Shown one piece after another: positions 21,341 through 29,636 of a stretch of DNA of 64,000 nt (the first letter of the stretch is position 1; each line of letters starts with the position of its first letter). The position numbers and the translations under genes were made by a program. A model generated the notes under the pieces. That model had not been told where the DNA came from. It saw only the letters and a program-made list of their open reading frames with translations, and did no database searches. The stretch comes from Campylobacter iguaniorum (GTDB lineage Bacteria; Campylobacterota; Campylobacteria; Campylobacterales; Campylobacteraceae). The DNA is taken from NCBI RefSeq assembly GCF_000736415.1, contig NZ_CP009043.1:558001-622000 (forward strand). Reading direction: 5' to 3'.

Positions 21341-22336
21341 TTGAAAAACGATAGAACGCATTTTATTTTAAATAATGGCTTGTTGCGTCGCAAAGATGAT
21401 AACTTATATTTTGATAAATTTGATAATGATGAGCAAATTTGCGATACCAAAATTATCCCTATAAATGCAATCGATGAGATATATTTGCTTACAAAAGTTA
21501 GTATTGATAGTTATACTTTGGCATTTTTGGCTGATCAAAATATATTGCTTCATTTTTTTGGCCCTTTTGGGAGTTTTCGTGGAAATTTTTATCCAAATAC
21601 ACCAAATTCAGTCAATAAAAGTGGTTTTGTTTTATTAGAACAGCTTAGAAGTTTTGATGACGTAACAAAACGAACTTATATAGCAAAGCAAATTACGGTA
21701 GCTAGAATGCAAAATGCGGCTAAAAATTGTCATAAATATGGTATTGATTTTGATGAAAAACCGTTTTTAAATGCACTTGAAAAAGCAAATAATAATCTTG
21801 AAATTATGGCTTGTGAAGGCGGTTTTGCTAAAGCGTATTTTGAGTGCTGGAATAAAATCATCAAAGATAATAAAAGTTTTAAATTTACCATTCGCTCAAA
21901 GCGTCCGCCACTAGATAAGATAAATGCTTTTATAAGTTATGTAAATACGCGGATTTATAATGTTTGCTTAAGTGAGATTTATAAAACAGAGCTTGACCCA
22001 AGGATTTCGTTTTTGCATGAGCCAAATTATAGAGCTCTTAGTTTGCATCTAGATCTTGCAGAGATTTTTAAGCCTATTATTGGTGATAATTTGATATTTT
22101 CAATGCTAAACAAAAAAGAGATTACGGCTAAGGATTTTGCGAGCGATGCTGGGCGTTTGCGTTTTACGAATGAAGCGATAAAAAAGATTGAAATGCAGAT
22201 GATAGATAGGCTATCTCGTACTTATAAGATCGGCGAACAAACGTTTACAATGAGACAGGTTATCAGAAAAGAAGCAAATAAAATTAAAAGATGTATTTGT
22301 GAAAATTCACCATACGAAGGGTTCGTGCTTGCTTGA
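21341..22336 (+). CDS. cas1: CRISPR integrase Cas1
   Basis: 331 residues. It inserts new spacers into the array. Family motifs are complete: ACEGGFAKAYF (Glu159), FKFTIRSKRPPLDKINAFIS, LDPRISFLHEP (His226) and LDLAEIFKP (Asp238, Glu241), so the metal site is intact. The TTG start has AGGA at 21331-21334. It is the last gene of the cas operon; the array normally next to cas1 is not found in the 325 bases that follow or elsewhere in this window. Confidence 0.95.
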   Translation: MKNDRTHFILNNGLLRRKDDNLYFDKFDNDEQICDTKIIPINAIDEIYLLTKVSIDSYTLAFLADQNILLHFFGPFGSFRGNFYPNTPNSVNKSGFVLLEQLRSFDDVTKRTYIAKQITVARMQNAAKNCHKYGIDFDEKPFLNALEKANNNLEIMACEGGFAKAYFECWNKIIKDNKSFKFTIRSKRPPLDKINAFISYVNTRIYNVCLSEIYKTELDPRISFLHEPNYRALSLHLDLAEIFKPIIGDNLIFSMLNKKEITAKDFASDAGRLRFTNEAIKKIEMQMIDRLSRTYKIGEQTFTMRQVIRKEANKIKRCICENSPYEGFVLA

Positions 22337-22661
22337 ATTCATATATAGATATTAATAAAGCTATTTTTAAGAAATATTGAATCATGGCATTTTTATGGTA
22401 TTTTGCGACGTGCTGTTGTTTGTAAATTTGTGGTTAAACTTATTTAAAATAGAATAATAACCTTGCATAAGTGCTAGATGTCTATAGCTGGAATGTTTGA
22501 TTGCTGTGCAAATTTATTCTTGCAATGAATGAGTTAAAGCACTGTATTTTATTAATTTTTTTGAGCCAAGCAATATAAAAGCTAGTCATTTGTATAATTC
22601 AAAGCACGCTTTTGTTTTGGATATGCTAAATTCATCCAAAATACAATAATTAGGAATAAAT
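22337..22661. other. Intergenic region after cas1; promoter and leader of the thioesterase gene
   Basis: 325 bases with no open frame and no direct repeats of CRISPR size, although this is the place where an array would be expected. Near the right end is a -10 TATAAT (22593-22598) and, in the leader, an 8-bp stem TTTTGGAT (22615-22622) / ATCCAAAA (22634-22641) about 20 bases before the next ATG. The rest is featureless AT-rich DNA marking the island border. Confidence 0.6.
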
Positions 22662-23051
22662 ATGCAAATACGAGTTTATTATGAAGATACGGACGCTGGT
22701 GGGATAGTTTATCACGCCAACTATATCAAATTTTGCGAGCGCGCTAGAAGTGAGTTTTGTTTTAATGCGGGGGTTAAATTTAGTAGTGACTATCATTTTG
22801 TGGTTACAAAAATAGTCGCAAACTACATCAAGTCAGCAGTTTTAGGTGATATTTTGGAGGTCAAGACTAGCGTTAGCAGAATCGCAAAAGCAAGTATGGT
22901 TTTAGACCAGAGTATTTATAGAGTGTCAAATTTGGATGGCGCCAAGCAAAATGAGCTGCTTTTCACAGCTCAAGTTACAGTCGCTTTTATGCTTCATGGC
23001 AAGGTCGGCAGACTTGATTCTAAGCTAGTAGAGCTATTTTCATCTATATAA
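22662..23051 (+). CDS. ybgC: YbgC/FadM-family acyl-CoA thioesterase
   Basis: 129 residues, a single hot-dog domain. The N-terminus MQIRVYYEDTDAGGIVYHANYIKFCERARSE carries the 4HBT/YbgC active site (Asp in EDTDAGG, Tyr-His in VYHANY). The family hydrolyses acyl-CoA or acyl-ACP thioesters and is linked to phospholipid and envelope metabolism. AGGA lies 5 bases before the ATG. Its 3' end overlaps the convergent periplasmic-protein gene by 58 bases. It is the first core gene after the cas island. Confidence 0.9.
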   Translation: MQIRVYYEDTDAGGIVYHANYIKFCERARSEFCFNAGVKFSSDYHFVVTKIVANYIKSAVLGDILEVKTSVSRIAKASMVLDQSIYRVSNLDGAKQNELLFTAQVTVAFMLHGKVGRLDSKLVELFSSI

Positions 23052-24229
23052 AAGCCAAATTTGTTTGCTCTCATGATTTTTGTATCATAAATGACTTGAT
23101 TATTCTCTACTTTGTCACTTAGAAGTGGCGTAGCTTCTTGATTTATGAAGTTGGTATATAGATAATCAAACCCAAAAGTAGTCGAGTACGCAACCCAGTC
23201 ATAAGTGATATTTTGTCCCATTATTTCGTTGTTTGCAGTGATTTCATCATCGATTTGAGAGATTGAGTTTGCTATATACATATTTTTTCTATCAAGTGGT
23301 TGAGTTAGGCTAAGAAGGGCGTTGTTGTAGTTTATTTGTGTGGATAAAACTGCGTTTGGATTTAGATCAAACACCCTAAATTGCGAGCTTAAAAGGGCTG
23401 TTTTGATGAGCGGAGTGTTTAAAAATATTGATGCGTTTTTGAGTCTTGAGTTGTTATCAAGCATACCTTTTAAATTTAGTTTATTCCCACTAATTTCTCT
23501 TATATAGGTGTCTGGAGAGTTTTGTAAAACATAGCTATTTAGCATACTTCCAAGGCGACTTCCATCGTAAAATGCTGCTATTTTGTGGTTTGAACGTTCT
23601 AAGAGCTTTTGTATTTGCTCGTTATAATCAATTCCACCGTATATTAAATTTGAGTTTTTATACGGGCTTGAGTTTATGTTTATGGTCGGTATGTAAAATA
23701 GTAAATCTGAGTATTTTGGGTCTGATATGACGCTTAGCGATGTGTTTGTGACTGGTGCTATGACAAATTTAAACCCTTCGTTTTTGATGCTTATCATAGC
23801 GGAATTTAGGTTCGCGCTAGACTCATCTTCTGTGAGAAAAAATTTGATATTGCTGTTTAAAGAGCGTCTTATAGAGTATGAAAATAGGGCATTTGTCACG
23901 ATCAAAGAGTAGCTTTTGATGACTTTTTGAGGGACCAAAACAGCTATTTTGACATCCGAGCCTGCAGTTGCTATCCTAGAAGTTGGCACGATATCTTGAC
24001 TAAGCAAGGCATAAGCAGATTCAAGCCCAGTATTTGCGTATTTTGGTTCATATCTAGTAAGAAAACTTATGAAATACTCTTTTTCTAAAAGCTCTTCAAG
24101 GCAAGCCGTGTCGCAAATCTCTGGTTCTAAATTTATATAAAATATCTTTGCTGGCGGGATTGGTGAGAGAATTTGGTTATTAGCAAAAAGCATTAATGAG
24201 CTTAGCATCAGTGCTATAATTTTTTTCAT
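22994..24229 (-). CDS. Periplasmic protein resembling a type-1 solute-binding fold, unknown function
   Basis: 411 residues with a signal peptide (about 1-17, ending FANNQ). It is followed by a region resembling a periplasmic-binding fold: DVKIAVLVPQKVIKSYS, then alternating strands and helices with FVIAPVTNTSLSVIS, ending VAYSTTFGFDYLYTNF. This recalls LpoA/leucine-binding-type proteins, but I cannot assign a ligand. Its ATG overlaps the stop of the upstream UDG-like gene (ATGA), so the two are translationally coupled. The 3' 58 bases overlap the thioesterase gene in opposite direction. Confidence 0.7.
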   Translation of the reverse strand: MKKIIALMLSSLMLFANNQILSPIPPAKIFYINLEPEICDTACLEELLEKEYFISFLTRYEPKYANTGLESAYALLSQDIVPTSRIATAGSDVKIAVLVPQKVIKSYSLIVTNALFSYSIRRSLNSNIKFFLTEDESSANLNSAMISIKNEGFKFVIAPVTNTSLSVISDPKYSDLLFYIPTININSSPYKNSNLIYGGIDYNEQIQKLLERSNHKIAAFYDGSRLGSMLNSYVLQNSPDTYIREISGNKLNLKGMLDNNSRLKNASIFLNTPLIKTALLSSQFRVFDLNPNAVLSTQINYNNALLSLTQPLDRKNMYIANSISQIDDEITANNEIMGQNITYDWVAYSTTFGFDYLYTNFINQEATPLLSDKVENNQVIYDTKIMRANKFGFYIDENSSTSLESSLPTLP

Positions 24230-24855
24230 GCATATCCTTTTAATTTTTCTAAATCATTGTTGAAATTTGGCAGCAAGCTTGGATTTTTAGCCACAAACTC
24301 CAAAGAGTAAGTCGGCAAAAGCAAGGCATTTTTAAATTTAAAAATCCCACCACGTACGCTGTCAAATGCGCAGTTTTTTTCATTTGTGATATTTAAAAAA
24401 ACATCTTCGCCAAGAGCCAAAATCACTTTTGGGTTTACTAGTCTTAGCTCTTCTCCAAAGTAATATTGACATTGCCTAAATCCTAAACTCATATATGTCA
24501 AATTTGAAGAAGGCTTGCATTTTAGCAAATAAGTAAAATAAATATTCTCATTTTTTATACCTATTTGCTCAAGTTTTTGCCTAAAATCTTCATCTAAATT
24601 TGCATATCCAGCTTTATCGTCGTTTGAATCTGGATGGCTAGAAACTATCATCAAATTTGGCTGCTTGCTTCCACTGCCAACGACTGATTTAGTTCTAGTT
24701 TTGCAAAGCTGGCAAAGATTGCAACTTCCAATATCTTGATTTAAGCTCTCAAAGCTCAAAACTCCATTCTCACTTTGTGAAAAAAAACTATCAATATCGA
24801 CAAATTTATATCCAATTGCCTTGTAAAAATGCAACTTATATAAAATATTACTCAC
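24226..24855 (-). CDS. Uracil-DNA glycosylase superfamily protein, divergent active site
   Basis: 209 residues. The core resembles family 4/5 Fe-S uracil-DNA glycosylases: CNLCQLCKTRTKSVVGSG (Cys45, Cys48), YFTYLLKCKPS (Cys113), Cys129 and VILALGEDVF. Motif 1, normally GExPGxxED, reads SSHPDSNDD (about 72-80), and the C-terminal HPS-type motif reads LPTYSL, so the catalytic or uracil-binding residues are not conserved. It could be a non-catalytic or differently specific member. The GTG start has a weak AGG upstream. It is coupled by a 4-base overlap to the downstream periplasmic protein gene. Confidence 0.75.
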   Translation of the reverse strand: MSNILYKLHFYKAIGYKFVDIDSFFSQSENGVLSFESLNQDIGSCNLCQLCKTRTKSVVGSGSKQPNLMIVSSHPDSNDDKAGYANLDEDFRQKLEQIGIKNENIYFTYLLKCKPSSNLTYMSLGFRQCQYYFGEELRLVNPKVILALGEDVFLNITNEKNCAFDSVRGGIFKFKNALLLPTYSLEFVAKNPSLLPNFNNDLEKLKGYA

Positions 24856-24892
24856 TGCATACTACCTAAAAGCTAGTTAAATAAATATAAAT

Positions 24893-25366
24893 TTATAGGT
24901 TTGCTAAATTTGATAAAGCGTCACCATCTACTCTTAGGCTGACCCACTCATCAAGCGTTTTTGCGCCGATTTTTTTGTAAAATGCAAGGCTTGGTTCATT
25001 CCAGTTTAGGCACGCCCACTCAAGTCTGCCGAGATTTTCATCTATACATTTTTGGGCTAGCAGTTTTAAGATTTTTTTACCAATTCCTTGATTTCTAAAC
25101 CCTTTTTGGATGTATAAATCTTCAAGATAGATCCCACCACGTCCCAAAAACGTAGAAAATGAGTAAAAATATATAGCATATCCTATGATTTTTTCATTAG
25201 TTTCGCAGACTAAAATATTTGCATATTTTTTTTCAAAGATTGATTTTTGGAATTCTTCTTGGCTAAAGGTGATTTGATCTTCTAAATTTTCGTAAATTGC
25301 GAGTTCTTTTATCAAAGATAAGATAGCTGGCAAGTCGTTTGAGCTTGCATTTCGTATATTAAACAA
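24893..25366 (-). CDS. GNAT-family N-acetyltransferase
   Basis: 157 residues. The acetyl-CoA-binding motif is clear: YLEDLYIQKGFRNQGIGKKILKLL (Q/RxxGxG/A form), with WNEPSLAFYKKIGA after it. The overall pattern is close to diamine/spermidine-type acetyltransferases, but the substrate is not known. The TTG start (MFNIRNASSN) has AAAGG 7 bases upstream, and that site lies inside the 3' arm of an 11-bp hairpin (25369-25397). It sits downstream of amtB, same strand. Confidence 0.88.
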   Translation of the reverse strand: MFNIRNASSNDLPAILSLIKELAIYENLEDQITFSQEEFQKSIFEKKYANILVCETNEKIIGYAIYFYSFSTFLGRGGIYLEDLYIQKGFRNQGIGKKILKLLAQKCIDENLGRLEWACLNWNEPSLAFYKKIGAKTLDEWVSLRVDGDALSNLANL

Positions 25367-25368
25367 TT

Positions 25369-25397
25369 TGTAGCCTTTATTTTAATTAAAGGCTACA
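25369..25397 (-). promoter_or_regulatory. Hairpin between amtB and GNAT covering the GNAT ribosome-binding site
   Basis: A perfect 11-bp stem: 25369-25379 with 25387-25397, 7-base loop. Read on the - strand, the 3' arm contains AAAGG, the likely ribosome-binding site of the GNAT gene, only 7 bases before its TTG. It may terminate amtB transcripts (no T run follows) or hide the GNAT start. Confidence 0.6.
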
Positions 25398-25428
25398 TTA
25401 TACATTATATTAATTAATGTAAGTAAAT

Positions 25429-26712
25429 TTAGCCAAGTCTTTCACCGTGGCAGACTATATCTAAGCCCTCTCTTTCCTCATCTTTACTTACTCTTAGACC
25501 TATTGTTTTATCTATGATTTTAAGAATTACAAAACTCACAACCCCACTATATACTATTGTTATCAAAACTCCTATGATTTGAGCTGACATACTAGCCTCA
25601 GCCCCGCTTATGGCCTTGTCACAAAATACTCCAGTCAAAATAGCTCCGACTATTCCGCCGATCCCGTGTATGCCAAATGCGTCCAAACTATCATCATAGT
25701 TAAGTTTTCTTTTAATAACTGTTACGAAATAATAACAAACAATTGCAGTTAGTATTCCTATTATTAAAGCGCCGCTTGGATTTACAAATCCAGCTGCTGG
25801 AGTGATTCCTACTAGCCCACACACAGCACCACTGGCAAATCCAAGAGCCGACGGTTTGCTTTTATAAATTATTTCAAAAACCATCCATGACAAGGCTCCA
25901 GCTGCTGTGGCTATTTGGGTTGTAAGCATAGCCATTCCGGCTCTTGCGTCTGCTGCGACTGCGCTTCCAGCGTTAAATCCAAACCAGCCAAACCATAAAA
26001 AAGCAACGCCAACTAAAGTCAGAACTAAGTTATGTGGTGTCATCGCCTCTTTTTTGTAGCCAACTCTTGGTTTTAACATGATAGCACCAACTAGCCCAGC
26101 GATTCCTGCGTTTATATGCACTACTGTTCCGCCTGCATAATCAAGTACGCCGTGATTTGCAAGCCAGCCGCTTCCTTCCCAGACCCAGTGTGCAGTAGGA
26201 GCATATACTGCTAAAATCCATATCGCTATAAATGCCACCAATGCTGAAAATTTCATTCTTTCTGCAAAAGCTCCAGTTATTATGGCGCTCGAAATTATCG
26301 CAAATGTCATTTGAAATACAATAAATACAGACTCTGGAATAGAGCTTGCATTTGGATGTACGCTTAAAGTGCTATCATTTGTAACAACGCTTAATCCATT
26401 TAAAAATAGTCTTTCTAAGCCCCCTATAAATGGACTACCTGGTGTAAAGGCTACGCTGTAGCCCACAATAACCCAAAGTATACTAACTATCGCAACTATT
26501 ATATAGCTTTGCATCATTGTTGCAAGTATATTTTTCTTTCTTATCATACCTGCGTAAAACAGTGCGATGCCAGGAAGAGTCATGAAAAGAACCAAAGCAG
26601 CACTTATAAGTATCCAAGATGTGTTGCCTGTATCGATTTTATCAAAGCTACTCATCCAGTCTAAAGCAAAAGCTGGGACGCCAAATAAACTTAAAAGTAG
26701 ATATTTTTTCAC
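25429..26712 (-). CDS. amtB: Ammonium transporter AmtB
   Basis: 427 residues. Trimeric inner-membrane ammonium channel. It has a cleavable signal sequence (about 1-16), then eleven predicted membrane segments. Family motifs include DTGNTSW, MTLPGIALFYAGMIRKKN, VVHINAGIAGLVGA (first pore histidine), WFGWFGFNAGSA and DAFGIHGIGGIVGA (second pore histidine). It starts 10 bases after glnK, so the two form the classical glnK-amtB pair in which GlnK blocks the channel under nitrogen excess. Normal length, intact. Confidence 0.97.
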   Translation of the reverse strand: MKKYLLLSLFGVPAFALDWMSSFDKIDTGNTSWILISAALVLFMTLPGIALFYAGMIRKKNILATMMQSYIIVAIVSILWVIVGYSVAFTPGSPFIGGLERLFLNGLSVVTNDSTLSVHPNASSIPESVFIVFQMTFAIISSAIITGAFAERMKFSALVAFIAIWILAVYAPTAHWVWEGSGWLANHGVLDYAGGTVVHINAGIAGLVGAIMLKPRVGYKKEAMTPHNLVLTLVGVAFLWFGWFGFNAGSAVAADARAGMAMLTTQIATAAGALSWMVFEIIYKSKPSALGFASGAVCGLVGITPAAGFVNPSGALIIGILTAIVCYYFVTVIKRKLNYDDSLDAFGIHGIGGIVGAILTGVFCDKAISGAEASMSAQIIGVLITIVYSGVVSFVILKIIDKTIGLRVSKDEEREGLDIVCHGERLG

Positions 26713-26721
26713 TGTTTTCTC

Positions 26722-27060
26722 CTATAATGCTTTCTCGCCGCGTTCGTTTGTGCGTATTCTTATAACCTCTTCAAGATTTTTTATAAATATCTTTCCATCG
26801 CCAGTTTGACCTGTTTTAGCAGCTTCTATGATTGAGTCTACGACTTTTTGGACGTCGCAGTCATTTACTGCTATTTCAACCTTAAGTTTTGGTATATAGT
26901 CTATGAGATATTCATTTCCTCTGTAGTTTTCTATATGTCCTTTTTGTTTTCCATATCCTTTTATCTCTGTTATGCTGATACCAGATATGCCTATTTTGTC
27001 TAGATTACTCCTAACATCCTCTAGCTTATGAGGACGTATGATTGCTGTTATAAGCTTCAT
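26722..27060 (-). CDS. glnK: PII nitrogen regulatory protein GlnK
   Basis: 112 residues, standard PII length. The start MKLITAIIRPHKLEDVR, the T-loop ENYRGNEYLIDYIPK (Tyr equivalent to Tyr51, the uridylylation site) and TGQTGDGKIFI (ATP/2-oxoglutarate B-loop) define the family. It has a strong ribosome-binding site AAAGGTGG before the ATG and TATAAT on the - strand at 27103-27108. It is immediately upstream of amtB, whose channel it gates. Confidence 0.97.
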   Translation of the reverse strand: MKLITAIIRPHKLEDVRSNLDKIGISGISITEIKGYGKQKGHIENYRGNEYLIDYIPKLKVEIAVNDCDVQKVVDSIIEAAKTGQTGDGKIFIKNLEEVIRIRTNERGEKAL

Positions 27061-27102
27061 TTTACCACCTTTCTAAAATTAATTTATGAAATTGTAGTAA
27101 AA

Positions 27103-27108
27103 ATTATA
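27103..27108 (-). promoter_or_regulatory. -10 element of the glnK-amtB promoter
   Basis: Read on the - strand, TATAAT lies 43 bases before the glnK ATG in T/A-periodic DNA typical of Campylobacter sigma-70 promoters. I see no -24/-12 element for sigma-54 here. Confidence 0.6.
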
Positions 27109-27244
27109 TAAAAGAAAACTTAAATTAAAAAAAATAGATAGATAATTAAAAATTAAGTTTAAAACCAAGAAAATAAAACTTAAAAGGTTTTTTAAGTATA
27201 TTTCTGATAAAATCCAAAACTTAATTTATAAAAGAAGGAAAGTT

Positions 27245-27379
27245 ATGAAAAGAACTTATCAACCACATAAAACTCCTAAAAAGAGAACACACGGTTTTCG
27301 TGAGAGAATGAAAACTAAAAATGGTAGAAAAGTGTTAAATGCTAGACGTGCTAAAGGCAGAAAAAGACTAGCTGCGTAA
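27245..27379 (+). CDS. rpmH: 50S ribosomal protein L34
   Basis: 44 residues. [40 protein letters not shown] and RLAA are the L34 family from end to end. Its ribosome-binding site is AAGGAAAG. A likely -10 (TGATAAAAT, about 27211-27219) lies upstream. It heads the conserved cluster rpmH-rnpA-yidD-yidC-jag-mnmE. Confidence 0.98.
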   Translation: MKRTYQPHKTPKKRTHGFRERMKTKNGRKVLNARRAKGRKRLAA

Positions 27380-27397
27380 TAAGTTGGATAGGCAAAC

Positions 27398-27730
27398 TTG
27401 ATTATCGATAGGTTTGGCTCTATTAGCGATAGCAAAGAGTTTATATATGTATATCAAAATGCTAAAAAATGGCATTGTGATTGTGCGGTTATATATTTTT
27501 TAGAGTCTGATACTACTAAATTTGCAGCAGTTTCTAGTAAAAAAGTCGGAAAAGCAGTCATTAGGAATCGTACAAAAAGACTACTTAGATCTGCTTTTCA
27601 TAGCTTTACTAGCGAGCTTAAGGACGGCATTTATATTATGATAGCAAAAGTTGGGCTCGAAAAATTACCGTATGCAAAAATTCAAAAAAGTCTTAGGTGG
27701 TCTCTTGGTAAAATGGACTCCTTTAAATGA
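27398..27730 (+). CDS. rnpA: Ribonuclease P protein component
   Basis: 110 residues. Basic protein subunit of RNase P, which removes 5' leaders from tRNA precursors. The signature KVGKAVIRNRTKRLLRSAF (about 50-67) is the RNR motif of the family. It starts with TTG at 27398 (AGG 6 bases upstream), 18 bases after rpmH, and overlaps yidD by 4 bases. Order and spacing match the conserved cluster. Confidence 0.96.
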   Translation: MIIDRFGSISDSKEFIYVYQNAKKWHCDCAVIYFLESDTTKFAAVSSKKVGKAVIRNRTKRLLRSAFHSFTSELKDGIYIMIAKVGLEKLPYAKIQKSLRWSLGKMDSFK

Positions 27731-28065
27731 AAAAGATTTTTTTGTTCCCCATTATTTTTTATAGAAAGTACATTTCTATTGCTCTGCCTACATCTTGTCG
27801 CTATTATCCAACCTGTTCTGAGTATGCCTTATGGCAATTAAAATATAATAAAATTTTTTATGCTTTAATTGCTATTACTTTAAGAATTTTAAGGTGTAAT
27901 CAACTCTTCAGAGGTGGCATAGATTATCCTATTGTAAAACGAAAATTTACGCCTTATGCTATCTTTTTAAAAAATGAGCGTGGCAGACTGAGCTTTTGGT
28001 TTGTTCCTTACAGAGAAGATAGATTTTATGTTATAAAAGTATTTGATTCATTAAAGGAAAACTAG
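27727..28065 (+). CDS. yidD: Membrane protein insertion efficiency factor YidD
   Basis: 112 residues, with the family signature TSCRYYPTCSEYALWQL (about residues 20-36) and LRCNQLFRGGIDYP. It is a small amphipathic protein on the inner membrane thought to help YidC-dependent insertion. The C-terminus is longer than the usual 70-85 residues by an FVPYREDRFYVIKVF tail, as in other Campylobacterota as far as I recall. It overlaps rnpA by 4 bases and yidC by one base. Confidence 0.94.
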   Translation: MKKIFLFPIIFYRKYISIALPTSCRYYPTCSEYALWQLKYNKIFYALIAITLRILRCNQLFRGGIDYPIVKRKFTPYAIFLKNERGRLSFWFVPYREDRFYVIKVFDSLKEN

Positions 28066-29636
28066 TGTTAGATAAACTTTCAACCCAAAAAAGACTCCTT
28101 ATAGCTACGGTTATTTCTATATTCTTTTTTATTGCTTATGACTATTTTTTTGTACCAAAACAACAAATCGTAGATGTAAACCAAACAGTAGCAACAACTT
28201 CAAACGCTCCACAAGCAGATACAAAACTTAATCAAACTATAGAACAAGCTCCAGTTCCTACTAGCAAAAGTATAGTTAATATCAAAGGAAAAACTTATAA
28301 CGCTACTATAGATGAGCTTGGTAGAATAAGTGGTTTTGTGCTTGAAGAAGCTAAATTTAAAGATGAAAATGAAAAACAAATTTCATTATTAAATCAAAAA
28401 AACTCTCCATTTCCACTTGAGCTTAGATTTTCAAACTCAAAATTAAATGATGAGGCTTTTAAAGTATCTTATGTAAGTAGTGCAGATAATATTGATGCTT
28501 CAAATTCACCAGCTACAGTTGTTTTAACTCAAAATCTAAACGGACTAACCGTTACAAAAACTATTACATTTTATCCAATCGGAGATTATGATATAGATGT
28601 CAAACTAAGCCAAAATGAAGATTATTTCATAACTCCAGGATTTCGCCCTGATGTCGTAGTCGATGGATATACAGTTCATGGCTCACTTCTTAGAAAATCA
28701 GACGGTAGCCTTGAAATACTTGAAGATGGCGATGTAAAAGGCGATGAAAGAGTAGGTGGCGTGGATATCGCTGCAAGTAGCGATAGATACTATACAACTC
28801 TATTTTTTGAGCCAAACAAAACTTTAGACGTGTATATGCAAAAAGATCTTAAAGATAACTCTATAATCTTTATAAAAGGCACTCAAAATTTCTTTGCCAA
28901 AGGCTATATCGGACCAAAAGATCATAAAATATTAGCATCAATAAATCCAAATTTAACTGATGTTGTAGAGTATGGCTGGTTTACATTTATAGCTAAGCCT
29001 ATGTTTTTGTTTCTTAGCTGGCTTCATGGATATATAGGCAATTGGGGTTGGGCTATTGTTGCTATGACGCTTATCATAAGAATTGTATTATTCCCACTTA
29101 CTTATAAGGGGATGGTATCTATGAATAAGCTTAAAGATCTTGCTCCTAAAATGAAAGAGATCCAAACAAAATACAAAGGCGATCCGTCTAAACTAAACGC
29201 CCACGTTATGGAGCTTTATAAGAAAAATGGTGCAAATCCGATGGGTGGATGTCTGCCTATACTTATCCAAATTCCAATTTTCTTTGCTATTTATAGAGTT
29301 TTGCTAAACGCTATTGAGCTAAAGGGTGCTGAATGGATACTTTGGGTAAAAGATCTAGCCGTAATGGATCCATATTTTGTATTGCCAGTTTTGATGGGTA
29401 TAACAATGTACGTCCAACAAAAAATCACTCCTACAAATTTCACAGATCCTATGCAAGAAAAGATTATGAAATTTTTACCGCTGATATTTACATTCTTCTT
29501 TGTTACATTCCCAGCTGGTTTGACACTATATTGGTTTATAAACAACCTATGTTCAGTTGCTCAACAAGCAGTTGTAAACAAAATATTTAAAAAACACAAA
29601 GAACAAGCGGCTTTGGAGAAACGCCATGAAAGCTAA
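28065..29636 (+). CDS. yidC: Membrane protein insertase YidC
   Basis: 523 residues, Gram-negative type. An N-terminal membrane anchor (about 8-25) is followed by a large periplasmic beta domain (about 60-300) and the five-helix insertase core. The core contains NWGWAIVAMTLIIRIVLFPLTYK (its conserved Arg forms the hydrophilic groove), NPMGGCLPILIQIPIFFAIYRVL and FPAGLTLYWFINNL. It inserts and folds inner-membrane proteins alone or with SecYEG. The GTG start overlaps the yidD stop. The C-terminal basic tail overlaps jag by 11 bases. Confidence 0.97.
   Translation: MLDKLSTQKRLLIATVISIFFFIAYDYFFVPKQQIVDVNQTVATTSNAPQADTKLNQTIEQAPVPTSKSIVNIKGKTYNATIDELGRISGFVLEEAKFKDENEKQISLLNQKNSPFPLELRFSNSKLNDEAFKVSYVSSADNIDASNSPATVVLTQNLNGLTVTKTITFYPIGDYDIDVKLSQNEDYFITPGFRPDVVVDGYTVHGSLLRKSDGSLEILEDGDVKGDERVGGVDIAASSDRYYTTLFFEPNKTLDVYMQKDLKDNSIIFIKGTQNFFAKGYIGPKDHKILASINPNLTDVVEYGWFTFIAKPMFLFLSWLHGYIGNWGWAIVAMTLIIRIVLFPLTYKGMVSMNKLKDLAPKMKEIQTKYKGDPSKLNAHVMELYKKNGANPMGGCLPILIQIPIFFAIYRVLLNAIELKGAEWILWVKDLAVMDPYFVLPVLMGITMYVQQKITPTNFTDPMQEKIMKFLPLIFTFFFVTFPAGLTLYWFINNLCSVAQQAVVNKIFKKHKEQAALEKRHES

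Noticed and set aside
22337-22661. Leader plus first repeat of an array after cas1
   Set aside because: No pair of 28-37-base direct repeats exists there; the only structure is a promoter and a short leader hairpin for the next gene.
26722-27240. Sigma-54 promoter for glnK-amtB
   Set aside because: No GG-N10-GC element was seen; a plain TATAAT is present instead.
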